Part shown: in pieces, positions 28,646 through 37,225 of the stretch
Position numbering within the stretch: the stretch's first letter is position 1
How the letters are laid out: each line of letters starts with the position of its first letter
Source: Glaciecola sp. 33A
Lineage (GTDB): Bacteria > Pseudomonadota > Gammaproteobacteria > Enterobacterales > Alteromonadaceae
Reading direction: 5' to 3'
Length of the DNA: 64,000 bases
Assembly (NCBI RefSeq): GCF_002836745.1
Contig: NZ_PJAR01000040.1
Location: 224,504-288,503 of the forward strand
Translations under genes and position numbers: made by a program
The notes under the pieces: generated by a model
Databases searched by the model: none
What the model saw: the letters and a program-made list of their open reading frames with translations, nothing else
What the model was told of the DNA's origin: nothing

Positions 28646-29133
28646 GCGTTACCTTAGGGCTTTCTTGATTTATCTCGTGGCTGTATACGTGCTGTTACAT
28701 CAAATAATAAAACAGATATATCTCTGTTATGAGATGAACTTACTAAAACAATGGCGTAACGTCTATTATATATAGCAACAATAAACGGTTTTAAGACTAA
28801 TACGTAATAATTGTATTAAAAACAATAAACTAAAGTATATTTTTATTTTAAATTAAAGTCTAAATTTCCATGTGCTTCGTTACTATTTCGCATATTAACT
28901 GATATAAAACAATCATTTAAATTATTTCAATAAAGTAATTTTACTTTATTAGTAAGATAGTGGGCAAATAGGACCAATTCAATCCAAAACGCAGTGCTTT
29001 ATTTGCAAAATACACGCTTAATCATTGTTGAATATAAAAAAATGTTTAAAAAGTGCACATTTCGATTGCCGCAACAATCGATACCAAATAGTGAAGCACG
29101 GTCAATGAATATACATTGCTTTTAAAAACCACT
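28646..29133. other. AT-rich intergenic region of about 490 bases
   Basis: Between creA (5' end) and the PilZ protein gene (3' end), both on the minus strand. No convincing reading frame or tRNA. It contains a near-perfect palindrome (28929-28950), an inverted repeat TAATAC...GTATTA and AACAGA...TCTGTT near 28712. The creA promoter must lie here; a small RNA cannot be excluded. Confidence 0.5.
28929..28950. promoter_or_regulatory. AT-rich palindrome, possible operator
   Basis: AATAAAGTAA-TT-TTACTTTATT: perfect 10-base arms with a two-base centre. It lies far from any start codon (about 280 bases upstream of creA). The centre is too short for a good RNA hairpin, which favours a protein-binding site or cruciform. 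Confidence 0.35.
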
Positions 29134-31578
29134 CTACTTATCCAGTTTATAACGATAAATTGCTTCTTGTGTAATATCAGTCAAATAAACTTGACCTGCA
29201 ATATCCCACATTTGTTCTTCTAATTGTTTCGCTTTGTGAATAGCGTAGCGAGTAATATACGACATCTCTTGCTCTAAAAAAGAAGTGTCAGGACGATTTG
29301 AGCGACTAACATGAACGCTGAATGCATAAAACTCACCTCTGGCCATCGCGGTCTTAATGAATTGTAATTTTGAACGGTGAGTGGCTAATTCGTTTTCCCA
29401 CTGCGCAACAATCGCGGTTTCATAGTCGATATCTTTGGGGTCAAATGCGACATATATTTCTGCCTGAATAGGACGTAGGTCTAGTCGCAAAGCGCGCAAC
29501 GCGTCTCGTATGAACGCATTACCCTTGTGTTTATCTTGAAATAACCAAGCGCTATTCATTTTTGTTGCCGGCATATCGTGTTGCAGTAAGTTTAACCACG
29601 ACGCCCCCATTGGTTGCATTGTTGTGGCAGTAGGAAAATAACCACCATTGTGTTTTTGCATATAAATGCATAATTGCGGCGTGTTTTTAGCTTGCATGCA
29701 ACGCAATGCGTGGCCCATACCTGGCACCGATTCTTCGTTTGTAATAGTTTTAAGTTTATCTTTATTATTATCTATTAATTGGGTAAAAAACTTCTCTGCG
29801 ACGCTAAGCTCCTCCTCTGTTATCGCTTCCAAATGAAGAACCAGCTTGTCGTAATTGATATGCTTGACTCTGTACTTTAAGTCTTCCAATATAAATTGTG
29901 TGGTCTTTTTTTGTAAAATAGGGAATGAAATACTCACTTTTGAATTAATACGCTGTTCAAAAGGTGAATCGAGTTCTAACTTCAGCCCGCTAATCGAGCA
30001 ATCTTCGCTGACGCCCGTAAGATCGACATCGTAGTTTTCTAGTCTGATCGATGTGCGCAACTTATACCGCGTTTCTTTGCGCAATTCTTGTTGCTTGTAA
30101 CGAAATGAAAGCACTGTGACGGGAGGTCTATTTCGAGGATGTCCAAAAGTAGCCAAGTGCTTAATTTTATCTCTATTTAAGGTGTTCTTCTGATAGCACT
30201 GTTGCGCAACTAAATGAGTCACATCTGTCACGCTTATCATGTGCTTTATGTTTTTTAGTTTTGATTCAAGCCTGGGTGTTAATGGGCGATTTAATCTATC
30301 AATTTTACGATTGATACCTGTAGGCATGGCACTGGGAACGTAAGCCGACTGCGGATCAATATCGCTGCAAACAATTTTATACACTCGCCAACTGACTTTG
30401 CGTGAGGCATAACTCAAAAACACCGCTTTTAGTTCAGGCTCATGTTCTAATTCTGCGCTGGTTGCTGAATAAAAGTAAACTTTACCGTCTTTAATATGAG
30501 TAAAGGCATATGCCCACAGGCAGTCATCGGAGTTAGCGCTGTTGAGCATCCTAAGGAGTCTTGGTGGGTTCAGCAAAAAGCCAATATTTTGCTCATCGTT
30601 TTCATCTAACCAATAATCCATGATCTCTTTATTTGTCCCATTCACGCAGGCAAACTTGGCCGTGGGCATTTGTGGGTCTTGAGTATCTAAGAATACTGAC
30701 AATGACGGTGTCGTGCTTGCGAATGCTTGTTCATGAATTTTGTCATCTAAAGCAGCCACCGCGTTGTCAAGATTCACTTTGTATTTGCGTTTATTAGATT
30801 TGATCAGATTTTTTACGTAATTATTAAAAATTTGAGGTCCTGATCTTGAATCGCGATAAACATGAACTCTTGCTTGCTCTGCCTCTCCTGAAATGCCCAA
30901 CACTCGGTACTCAATGGTTTCTTTTGTTAAACCTGAATCAGATTGAAAACCACGAAAGACGATACTCGCAGGCGCCAACGCCTTTATCATGCCGAGCTCA
31001 GATGGATTTTTCAGCTTAAGCTTTAGACCATTAGGACTGATGTCGACAGTTGCTGCAAATAGGCTGTTATTATTATCCAAAAATATTTCTATAAGGACCA
31101 CATAATTCATGCGCTCTTCGCGGCGGTGTGAAAAATTTAATAATTGTTGATTAGTAACAATATACTTTTCAGAATTTGACTTGCGGCTGTCTATTTTTTG
31201 TTGTTCGGTTGATGTCATTATGCCTGTATTGGCCTTAAACTCACGCTCTGCCAAATCTAATACCGACTCATAGACTCCAAAGGTATAACTAGCATATTGC
31301 TCAACTAATTGTGCAAATAATTGAGCCGCAGGTTGGTGTAAGTAATGCTTAATTCCTTGAAAGGAGACTAGTTCGCAAGGTGAACTGACACGGGTTCTTA
31401 GATCAATTGAACGAATGCATGGTTTTGACAGCCGTTTCATCTCCATTTTTAGTAAGAAACGATTTTCGTTGCTGAAATCTTTAGTTGCTTCATTTAACAG
31501 GCGCGAAAATTCCGGCTTCTCTACAAATGGAGCTAGTTTATTGATAAGATATAAGTGTTGGGACAGTTCGTTTGTCAT
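29134..31578 (-). CDS. Large protein with two PilZ domains
   Basis: 814 residues with no membrane segment or signal peptide. Two PilZ domains, receptors for cyclic di-GMP, are visible from their RxxxR and D/NxSxxG motifs: R152-R156 with DISPNG (179-184), and R500-KET-R504 with DCSISG (526-531). Each is followed by a beta-rich stretch. The flanking N-terminal, middle and C-terminal regions are not recognised. Both motifs look intact, so two c-di-GMP sites are possible. AGGA precedes the ATG. It lies divergently beside radA. A role in motility or surface attachment is inference; pilus and motor genes in this window are possible but unproven targets. Confidence 0.85.
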   Translation of the reverse strand: MTNELSQHLYLINKLAPFVEKPEFSRLLNEATKDFSNENRFLLKMEMKRLSKPCIRSIDLRTRVSSPCELVSFQGIKHYLHQPAAQLFAQLVEQYASYTFGVYESVLDLAEREFKANTGIMTSTEQQKIDSRKSNSEKYIVTNQQLLNFSHRREERMNYVVLIEIFLDNNNSLFAATVDISPNGLKLKLKNPSELGMIKALAPASIVFRGFQSDSGLTKETIEYRVLGISGEAEQARVHVYRDSRSGPQIFNNYVKNLIKSNKRKYKVNLDNAVAALDDKIHEQAFASTTPSLSVFLDTQDPQMPTAKFACVNGTNKEIMDYWLDENDEQNIGFLLNPPRLLRMLNSANSDDCLWAYAFTHIKDGKVYFYSATSAELEHEPELKAVFLSYASRKVSWRVYKIVCSDIDPQSAYVPSAMPTGINRKIDRLNRPLTPRLESKLKNIKHMISVTDVTHLVAQQCYQKNTLNRDKIKHLATFGHPRNRPPVTVLSFRYKQQELRKETRYKLRTSIRLENYDVDLTGVSEDCSISGLKLELDSPFEQRINSKVSISFPILQKKTTQFILEDLKYRVKHINYDKLVLHLEAITEEELSVAEKFFTQLIDNNKDKLKTITNEESVPGMGHALRCMQAKNTPQLCIYMQKHNGGYFPTATTMQPMGASWLNLLQHDMPATKMNSAWLFQDKHKGNAFIRDALRALRLDLRPIQAEIYVAFDPKDIDYETAIVAQWENELATHRSKLQFIKTAMARGEFYAFSVHVSRSNRPDTSFLEQEMSYITRYAIHKAKQLEEQMWDIAGQVYLTDITQEAIYRYKLDK

Positions 31579-31774
31579 GCAGTCCTATTCTGTAGGCCGT
31601 CGTTTTTGCTAGTAAGATAGACTATTGTCTCTTCTGCACCTTTTAATAACGCCTACCAATCCATTTATCGGCAAAAAACTTCATTTCTAAACGGATTTTT
31701 GCCACAAATTTAGTTATTCTTTAACGATAACACGAAATGTCAAAAAAACCCTATATTGAGAACTCAAATTAATC

Positions 31775-33142
31775 ATGGCTAAGAGAAAAACGGCTTTTGT
31801 TTGTAACGACTGCGGCTCAGACCATCCGCGCTGGCAAGGGCAATGTAATGAGTGTCGTGAATGGAACACGCTCACTGAAATTGTGATTGAAAATTCACCA
31901 ACAAAAAGTGTCCCTGCAGGTCGCAATGGTTTTTCTGGGATAACTGCGGCGAAAGTTGAAGTCTTAAATGAAATCGATTTAGCTGCGTTACCCCGTTTTT
32001 CGTCTGGTTTTAAGGAACTTGACCGTGTGCTTGGTGGCGGTATTGTGCCTGGCTCAGCGATATTAATTGGTGGTTCCCCCGGTGCCGGTAAAAGTACGCT
32101 ATTACTGCAAGTTATGTGTTTGTTAGCGAAGACGAAGTCCACTTTGTATGTGACAGGTGAAGAATCACTTCAGCAGGTCGCAATGCGTGCTAAGCGATTG
32201 CAACTACCCGACGATAAGCTCAAATTATTGGCTGAAACAAACATCGACACTATTTGTCAATTGGCGCTTCAGCACAAGCCAACGATTATGGTTATTGATT
32301 CAATACAAGTGATGCACATGAGTGATATTCAGTCCGCACCAGGCGGTGTCTCGCAAGTGAGAGAAAGTGCAGCTGCTTTAACGCGGTTTGCAAAACAGCA
32401 TCATATAGCGATGTTTTTAGTGGGACACGTGACTAAGGATGGCAGCTTGGCTGGCCCTAAAGTGTTAGAACACTGTATTGACTGCTCAATAATGCTAGAA
32501 GGTGAAAGTGACAGCCGTTTTCGTACTCTGCGAGGCACTAAAAATAGGTTTGGTGCGGTTAATGAGTTAGGTGTGTTTGGAATGACAGAAAAGGGCATGA
32601 AAGAGGTGTCCAATCCCTCCGCTATTTTCTTAAATCGCGAAGATGAAGCTTCTCCTGGCAGTATCGTGATGACGATTTGGGAAGGAACCCGTCCGCTGCT
32701 TGTTGAGATACAAGCGCTGGTGGACTATTCACAGATGTCTAACCCAAGGCGGGTTGCGGTGGGTGTCGATCAAAATCGGCTGGCCATGTTGCTGGCAGTT
32801 ATGCATCGCCATGGTAACGTGCAAATGAACGATCAAGATGTATTTGTTAACGTAGTGGGAGGAGTTAAGATTACGGAAACAGGCGCCGACCTCGCGGTTT
32901 TGTTAGCAATGGTTTCTAGCTTTCGTAATTATACTTTATCAAAAGAGCTAATTGCGTTTGGTGAAGTCGGTTTGTCAGGTGAAATTAGGCCTGTACCCAA
33001 TGGTCTTGACCGCATAACAGAAGCTGCTAAACACGGTTTTAAACGAGCAATAGTACCCAAAGCAAATATGCCTAAACATAAAATAGTGGGTATTGAAGTG
33101 GTGCCCGTCAGTCGACTTGCCGAAGCATTAGAAGCTATTTAA
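31775..33142 (+). CDS. radA: DNA repair protein RadA/Sms
   Basis: RecA-like DNA branch-migration ATPase for recombination intermediates. 455 residues (E. coli 460). N-terminal zinc finger C10-C13-C24-C27 (CNDCGSDHPRWQGQCNEC); Walker A GGSPGAGKST; the RadA-specific KNRFG motif in GTKNRFGAVNELG; C-terminal Lon-like domain with AFGEVGLSGEIRPV. Divergent from the PilZ gene with 196 bases between; followed by a hydrolase 18 bases later. Confidence 0.97.
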   Translation: MAKRKTAFVCNDCGSDHPRWQGQCNECREWNTLTEIVIENSPTKSVPAGRNGFSGITAAKVEVLNEIDLAALPRFSSGFKELDRVLGGGIVPGSAILIGGSPGAGKSTLLLQVMCLLAKTKSTLYVTGEESLQQVAMRAKRLQLPDDKLKLLAETNIDTICQLALQHKPTIMVIDSIQVMHMSDIQSAPGGVSQVRESAAALTRFAKQHHIAMFLVGHVTKDGSLAGPKVLEHCIDCSIMLEGESDSRFRTLRGTKNRFGAVNELGVFGMTEKGMKEVSNPSAIFLNREDEASPGSIVMTIWEGTRPLLVEIQALVDYSQMSNPRRVAVGVDQNRLAMLLAVMHRHGNVQMNDQDVFVNVVGGVKITETGADLAVLLAMVSSFRNYTLSKELIAFGEVGLSGEIRPVPNGLDRITEAAKHGFKRAIVPKANMPKHKIVGIEVVPVSRLAEALEAI

Positions 33143-33160
33143 GCGCACTGGAAGTTATTA

Positions 33161-33886
33161 ATGACCCATTCAATTAAGACACCTGTTGTATTTTTCCCCG
33201 GAACGTTGTGTGACGAACGCATTTTTATGCCGCTATGGCTGGCACTCAATGCAAACGGTAACTCAATGGAGAATAAGGCATTCGTACCACTGCAATGGGC
33301 TGATGATTTAGAGCAAATGCTGGCGTTGAGTGAAGACCGACTGGCTTATTTTCCGTCCAAAGTACACTTGGTCGGTTTTTCAATGGGGGGGTATATTGCG
33401 GCGCTTGTTGCGTTGGCTAGCCCAGAAAAAGTAGCCTCGTTAACACTGCTGTCCAGCACAGGAACCGCGTTAGCAAGTCAAGATTTAGCGCAACGTAAGC
33501 TGTTGTTAGGCGCAATTAAAAACAAACAATATAAAGGCATGACGCAGTCATATATTGAATTTATGTTACACACTAAAAATCATGAAAATGGCGTTATTGC
33601 TGAGCTTATAAAAGAAATGGCCGATGATTTAGGACCAGCTGTACTTGCGGCACAAACCAATGCCACAGCCAACAGACAGGACCTGATTAAAAAATTAAGT
33701 AAACAAACCTTTGCCACTTATTTTGTGGTCGGTGAGCAAGATAATATCGCTACTGTAACCCAAATTAATGATATTGCTGCAGGTGCAGCTTCACTGCACA
33801 AAGAGGTGATTGTTGGTGCTGGCCATATGCTCCCCCTAGAGCAAACGGATGCGTTGGCAAATTACCTTCATTCTACGTTACCGTAA
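33161..33886 (+). CDS. Alpha/beta hydrolase
   Basis: 241 residues. Nucleophile elbow GFSMGGYIAAL (Ser near residue 74), oxyanion region FFPGTLCDERI, an acid in VGEQDN and a histidine in VGAGHMLPLEQ complete a catalytic triad. This is a cytoplasmic member of the MhpC/BioH-like superfamily; the substrate is unknown. The elbow is encoded by a run of seven G (33385-33391). Probably in one transcript with radA; ends before a strong bidirectional terminator. Confidence 0.85.
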   Translation: MTHSIKTPVVFFPGTLCDERIFMPLWLALNANGNSMENKAFVPLQWADDLEQMLALSEDRLAYFPSKVHLVGFSMGGYIAALVALASPEKVASLTLLSSTGTALASQDLAQRKLLLGAIKNKQYKGMTQSYIEFMLHTKNHENGVIAELIKEMADDLGPAVLAAQTNATANRQDLIKKLSKQTFATYFVVGEQDNIATVTQINDIAAGAASLHKEVIVGAGHMLPLEQTDALANYLHSTLP

Positions 33887-33904
33887 ATTAGCGGTTAGCA
33901 GCAC

Positions 33905-33976
33905 AAAAAAAAGAGCTGGTACATAATAAAGTGGCTCCATGACGATGCACACTTTACCAAAACACAGCTCTTTTTT
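33905..33976. terminator. Bidirectional terminator with nested inner stem
   Basis: Outer arms AAAAAAGAGCTG (33907-33918) and CAGCTCTTTTTT (33965-33976), giving a T-run on each strand, serve both the radA-hydrolase transcript and ettA. The 46-base interior itself contains a 7-bp stem TAAAGTG/CACTTTA (33927-33933 and 33950-33956). Confidence 0.8.
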
Positions 33977-34030
33977 AGTATTTTTTTTGTAATATCAGGT
34001 GTTGCTAGAATGCCCTTAAGACTGAGCGAG

Positions 34031-35695
34031 TTAACTGATTTTCTTGTATTTCAAACGATGTGGCTCAACAACGTCATGACCGTAAGTTTCTTTTATCCAT
34101 GTCTCGTACTCATTATAGTTACCTTCGTAGAAGTTAATCTTACCTTCATCTCGATAATCCATAATATGCGTAGCCACTCGGTCCAAAAACCATCTGTCAT
34201 GCGAAATAACCATCACGCAACCAGGGAATTCTAATATTGCATTCTCCAATGCGCGCAAAGTTTCAACATCAAGATCGTTGGTTGGTTCATCCAACAGCAA
34301 TGTATTACCGCCTGCCTTTAAAAGCTTAGCTAAATGAACTCGGTTGCGCTCACCACCCGACAAGTCTTTTACAAATTTTTGCTGATCGGATCCTTTAAAG
34401 TTAAAACGACTGCAATATGCGCGACTATTAAGCTCAAAGTTACCAATACGAACAATATCCTGACCATCGGACAGTTCTTGATAAACCGTTTTGTCGCCAT
34501 CCATGTGATCTCTAAATTGGTCAACACTGGCTAGTTGAACCGTTTCGCCTATGTCTATTTTACCCGAATCAGGCTGTTCTTGACCTGTCAGCATTCTAAA
34601 CAAGGTTGATTTACCCGCACCGTTAGGTCCGACAATACCAACAATCGCCCCTTTGGGTATTTTGAAACTAAGATCATCAATTAACAGACGATCGCCATAT
34701 GACTTTCTCAGATTAGTTACTTCAATTACTTTGTCACCTAAACGCTCACCCGGTGGAATAAATAATTCATTTGTTTCATTACGTTTTTGGTAATCCCCAG
34801 AGTTAAGCTCCTCAAAGCGCGACATTCTTGATTTACTCTTGGCTTGACGACCTTTTGGATTGCTTCGTACCCACTCAAGCTCTTGCTTAATAGATCGCTG
34901 ACGCGCACTCTCAGTGCGTTCTTCTTGGGCCAAACGCGCGTCTTTTTGTTCTAACCAACTAGAGTAGTTGCCTTCCCATGGAATACCTTGACCACGGTCA
35001 AGCTCGAGTATCCAACCAGCAACATTATCAAGGAAATATCTATCGTGGGTAATGGCGACAACAGTGCCCTCATAGTCATGTAAGAAACGTTCTAGCCATG
35101 CCACTGATTCTGCATCTAAATGGTTGGTAGGCTCGTCGAGTAGCAGCATTTCTGGTTTTTCCAACAATAATCGGCACAGAGCAACGCGGCGCCTTTCACC
35201 ACCTGAAAGCGTGCTGACATCAGCATCCCAAGGTGGTAAACGTAATGCATTTGCGGCCCGTTCTAATGCATTTTCTAAATTGTGGCCATCTTTGGTTTGA
35301 ATAATGGCTTCCATTTCACCTTGTTCTTGCGCTAGCGCATCGAAGTCTGCATCGGGTTCAGCGTAAGCTGCATATATCTCGTCAAGTCGCGAAAGGGCAT
35401 GAGCAACATCAGCTACAGCTTCTTCAACATTGCCTCTAACATCTTTGCTTTCATCCAGTTGAGGCTCTTGTGGCAAGTAGCCAATTTTCAGACCCGTTTG
35501 CGGAATAGCTTCACCTTCAATATCAGTATCAATTCCTGCCATGATACGCAGCAAAGTTGACTTACCTGACCCATTCAGACCTAAAACACCAATTTTGGCA
35601 CCAGGAAAGAAGCTGAGGGAAATATTTTTCAGGATTTGACGATTAGGTGGGACAATTTTTCCCACTCTATTCATGCTGTACACATATTGAGCCAT
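34031..35695 (-). CDS. ettA: Energy-dependent translational throttle ABC-F protein EttA
   Basis: Ribosome E-site ATPase that gates entry into elongation according to ATP/ADP. 554 residues (E. coli 555), two ABC domains without membrane part. Walker A GLNGSGKST and GPNGAGKST, signature LSGGERRR and LSGGERNR, Walker B LLLDEPTNHLD and LLLDEPTNDLD. The EttA-type arm and linker KGRQAKSKSRMSRFEEL and the start MAQYVYSMNRVGK match E. coli closely. Convergent with the hydrolase gene, divergent from lpxD. Confidence 0.97.
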   Translation of the reverse strand: MAQYVYSMNRVGKIVPPNRQILKNISLSFFPGAKIGVLGLNGSGKSTLLRIMAGIDTDIEGEAIPQTGLKIGYLPQEPQLDESKDVRGNVEEAVADVAHALSRLDEIYAAYAEPDADFDALAQEQGEMEAIIQTKDGHNLENALERAANALRLPPWDADVSTLSGGERRRVALCRLLLEKPEMLLLDEPTNHLDAESVAWLERFLHDYEGTVVAITHDRYFLDNVAGWILELDRGQGIPWEGNYSSWLEQKDARLAQEERTESARQRSIKQELEWVRSNPKGRQAKSKSRMSRFEELNSGDYQKRNETNELFIPPGERLGDKVIEVTNLRKSYGDRLLIDDLSFKIPKGAIVGIVGPNGAGKSTLFRMLTGQEQPDSGKIDIGETVQLASVDQFRDHMDGDKTVYQELSDGQDIVRIGNFELNSRAYCSRFNFKGSDQQKFVKDLSGGERNRVHLAKLLKAGGNTLLLDEPTNDLDVETLRALENAILEFPGCVMVISHDRWFLDRVATHIMDYRDEGKINFYEGNYNEYETWIKETYGHDVVEPHRLKYKKIS

Positions 35696-35880
35696 AGTTC
35701 TTTCTTTTAACCTTAATGTTGATATGTTGTATTAATTCAGAACATAAATACGTTTCAACGCGTATCTATGTCGGACAGAGTCTGTTTAACTGAATTTGTA
35801 TGTGTGAATTGTAAGGACTTTGGCAATTAAGTACTAGCTAATATCTGTGATATCATTAATAAAACATAATAACGTGTTCA

Positions 35881-35982
35881 TAACACAAGCTTTTTAACAC
35901 AAGCTTTTTAACATAAGCGTTTAACATAAGCGTTTAACATAAGCGTTTAACATAAGCGTTTAACACAAGCGTTTAACATAAG
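35881..35982 (+). repeat. Tandem 13-14 bp repeats running into the lpxD ribosome binding site
   Basis: Two 14-base copies TAACACAAGCTTTT, then five 13-base copies (four TAACATAAGCGTT, one TAACACAAGCGTT), then a partial copy TAACATAAG whose last bases form the AAGGAG site of lpxD, 8 bases from its ATG. The copies are near-identical, which suggests recent expansion. They lie in the presumed leader or promoter of lpxD. No spacers, so this is not CRISPR. Confidence 0.95.
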
Positions 35983-35989
35983 GAGTCGT

Positions 35990-37009
35990 ATGCCAGCGTC
36001 TTACTCTTTGCAAGAACTCGCGCAACTTATCGGTGGCGAGTTACAGGGCGATCCGAACGCCATTATCACCAGCATGGGCACTTTAGAAGGTGCTAAAAGT
36101 GGACAGATGTCATTCTTAACTAATGCAAAATATAAGAATGCAATGGCAATTACAAAAGCAACGGCGGTTATACTGAAGGAGGCGGATGTCGAATTTTGTG
36201 CAACCAATAAAATTATTCATACGGACCCCTATGTCGCCTTTGCGAAAGCGGCTCAATTGTTAGATTCATCACCAATACCTGACAAGCTTATTTCTGAGTT
36301 GGCACGTATTCACCCAAGTGCCAATATTGGAGATAACGCGAGTATTGCACCAGGTGTTGTAATTGAAAAAAACGTAAAAATTGGAAAAAATGCTACAATA
36401 GGGGCTAACACGGTGGTTGGCGAAGGCGCGAAAATAGGAGACGACGTAAATTTACGTGCAAATGTGACGCTTTATCATCGCGTCATTTTAGGCCATAGAG
36501 TCTCAATTCACAGCGGCACGGTTATTGGCTCTGATGGGTTTGGTTATGCTAACGACAATGGTGTATGGGTAAAGATCCCGCAAACGGGTACCGTTGTGAT
36601 AGGTGACGATTGTGAAATCGGAGCTAACACTTGTATTGATCGGGGTGCGCTGGATAACACGATTATTGGCAACGATGTAATTATTGATAATTTGGTGCAA
36701 ATTGCACACAACGTAACAGTCGGTGATCACTCGTGTATATGCGGCGGGACTGGCATTGCAGGCAGTTCTAACATAGGTAAATATGTTGTAATTGCAGGAA
36801 CCTGCGTGGTGAATGGGCATATTGATATTTGCGACAAGGTGCAAATAACTGGTTTTAGTATGGTAACTAAATCAATCAATCAGTCAGGTGTTTACTCATC
36901 AGGCATGCCTGTGCAACCCAATAGAGAATGGCAAAAAAATACCGTTAGGTTGCGTCAAATAGACAAATTGATTGACCGAGTTAAAACATTAGAAGGTCTG
37001 CATAAGTAA
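35990..37009 (+). CDS. lpxD: UDP-3-O-(3-hydroxyacyl)glucosamine N-acyltransferase
   Basis: Third enzyme of lipid A synthesis, adding a second hydroxyacyl chain from acyl-ACP. 339 residues (E. coli 341). N-terminal uridine-binding domain (SLQELAQLIGGEL), a left-handed beta-helix of hexapeptide repeats, the catalytic His240 in LVQIAHNVTVGDHS, and the C-terminal GVYSSGMPVQPNREWQK. Unlike the usual bamA-skp-lpxD-fabZ-lpxA context, this gene stands alone, so it may be a second copy. It differs from E. coli in the loop SCICGGTGIAGS. The tandem repeats upstream abut its ribosome binding site. Confidence 0.92.
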   Translation: MPASYSLQELAQLIGGELQGDPNAIITSMGTLEGAKSGQMSFLTNAKYKNAMAITKATAVILKEADVEFCATNKIIHTDPYVAFAKAAQLLDSSPIPDKLISELARIHPSANIGDNASIAPGVVIEKNVKIGKNATIGANTVVGEGAKIGDDVNLRANVTLYHRVILGHRVSIHSGTVIGSDGFGYANDNGVWVKIPQTGTVVIGDDCEIGANTCIDRGALDNTIIGNDVIIDNLVQIAHNVTVGDHSCICGGTGIAGSSNIGKYVVIAGTCVVNGHIDICDKVQITGFSMVTKSINQSGVYSSGMPVQPNREWQKNTVRLRQIDKLIDRVKTLEGLHK

Positions 37010-37101
37010 TCTTTACAATTGCTTATATTTAATTCCAATAAAGCGCTATACAAGCGCCTCAAAATGCTTAAAATATCACACTCAAATTTAGGTGAAGACG
37101 T

Positions 37102-37179
37102 ATGTTCTACGATCCTCTTATCAGCATCGACAGCGGCAATATAACGAAAGCCTTATTTGTATTGCTATTGAAGAATTGA
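37102..37179 (+). CDS. Possible 25-residue peptide before glyA
   Basis: ATG preceded by AGGTGA at 8 bases spacing encodes MFYDPLISIDSGNITKALFV and five more residues, ending 46 bases before glyA. It could be a leader peptide, a remnant of a gene, or chance. There is no rare-codon run or attenuator hairpin to support a leader function. Listed with low confidence because the gap of 216 bases holds little else (a small hairpin GCGCT-ATACA-AGCGC at 37043-37057). Confidence 0.25.
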   Translation: MFYDPLISIDSGNITKALFVLLLKN

Positions 37180-37225
37180 GACGAACTGAAATGTGCACGC
37201 AAAACAAGCTCAGCAGGAGATCCAC

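Noticed and set aside
35881..35982. Repeat array as CRISPR
   Set aside because: Units are 13-14 bases and directly adjacent with no spacers, and no cas genes are near.
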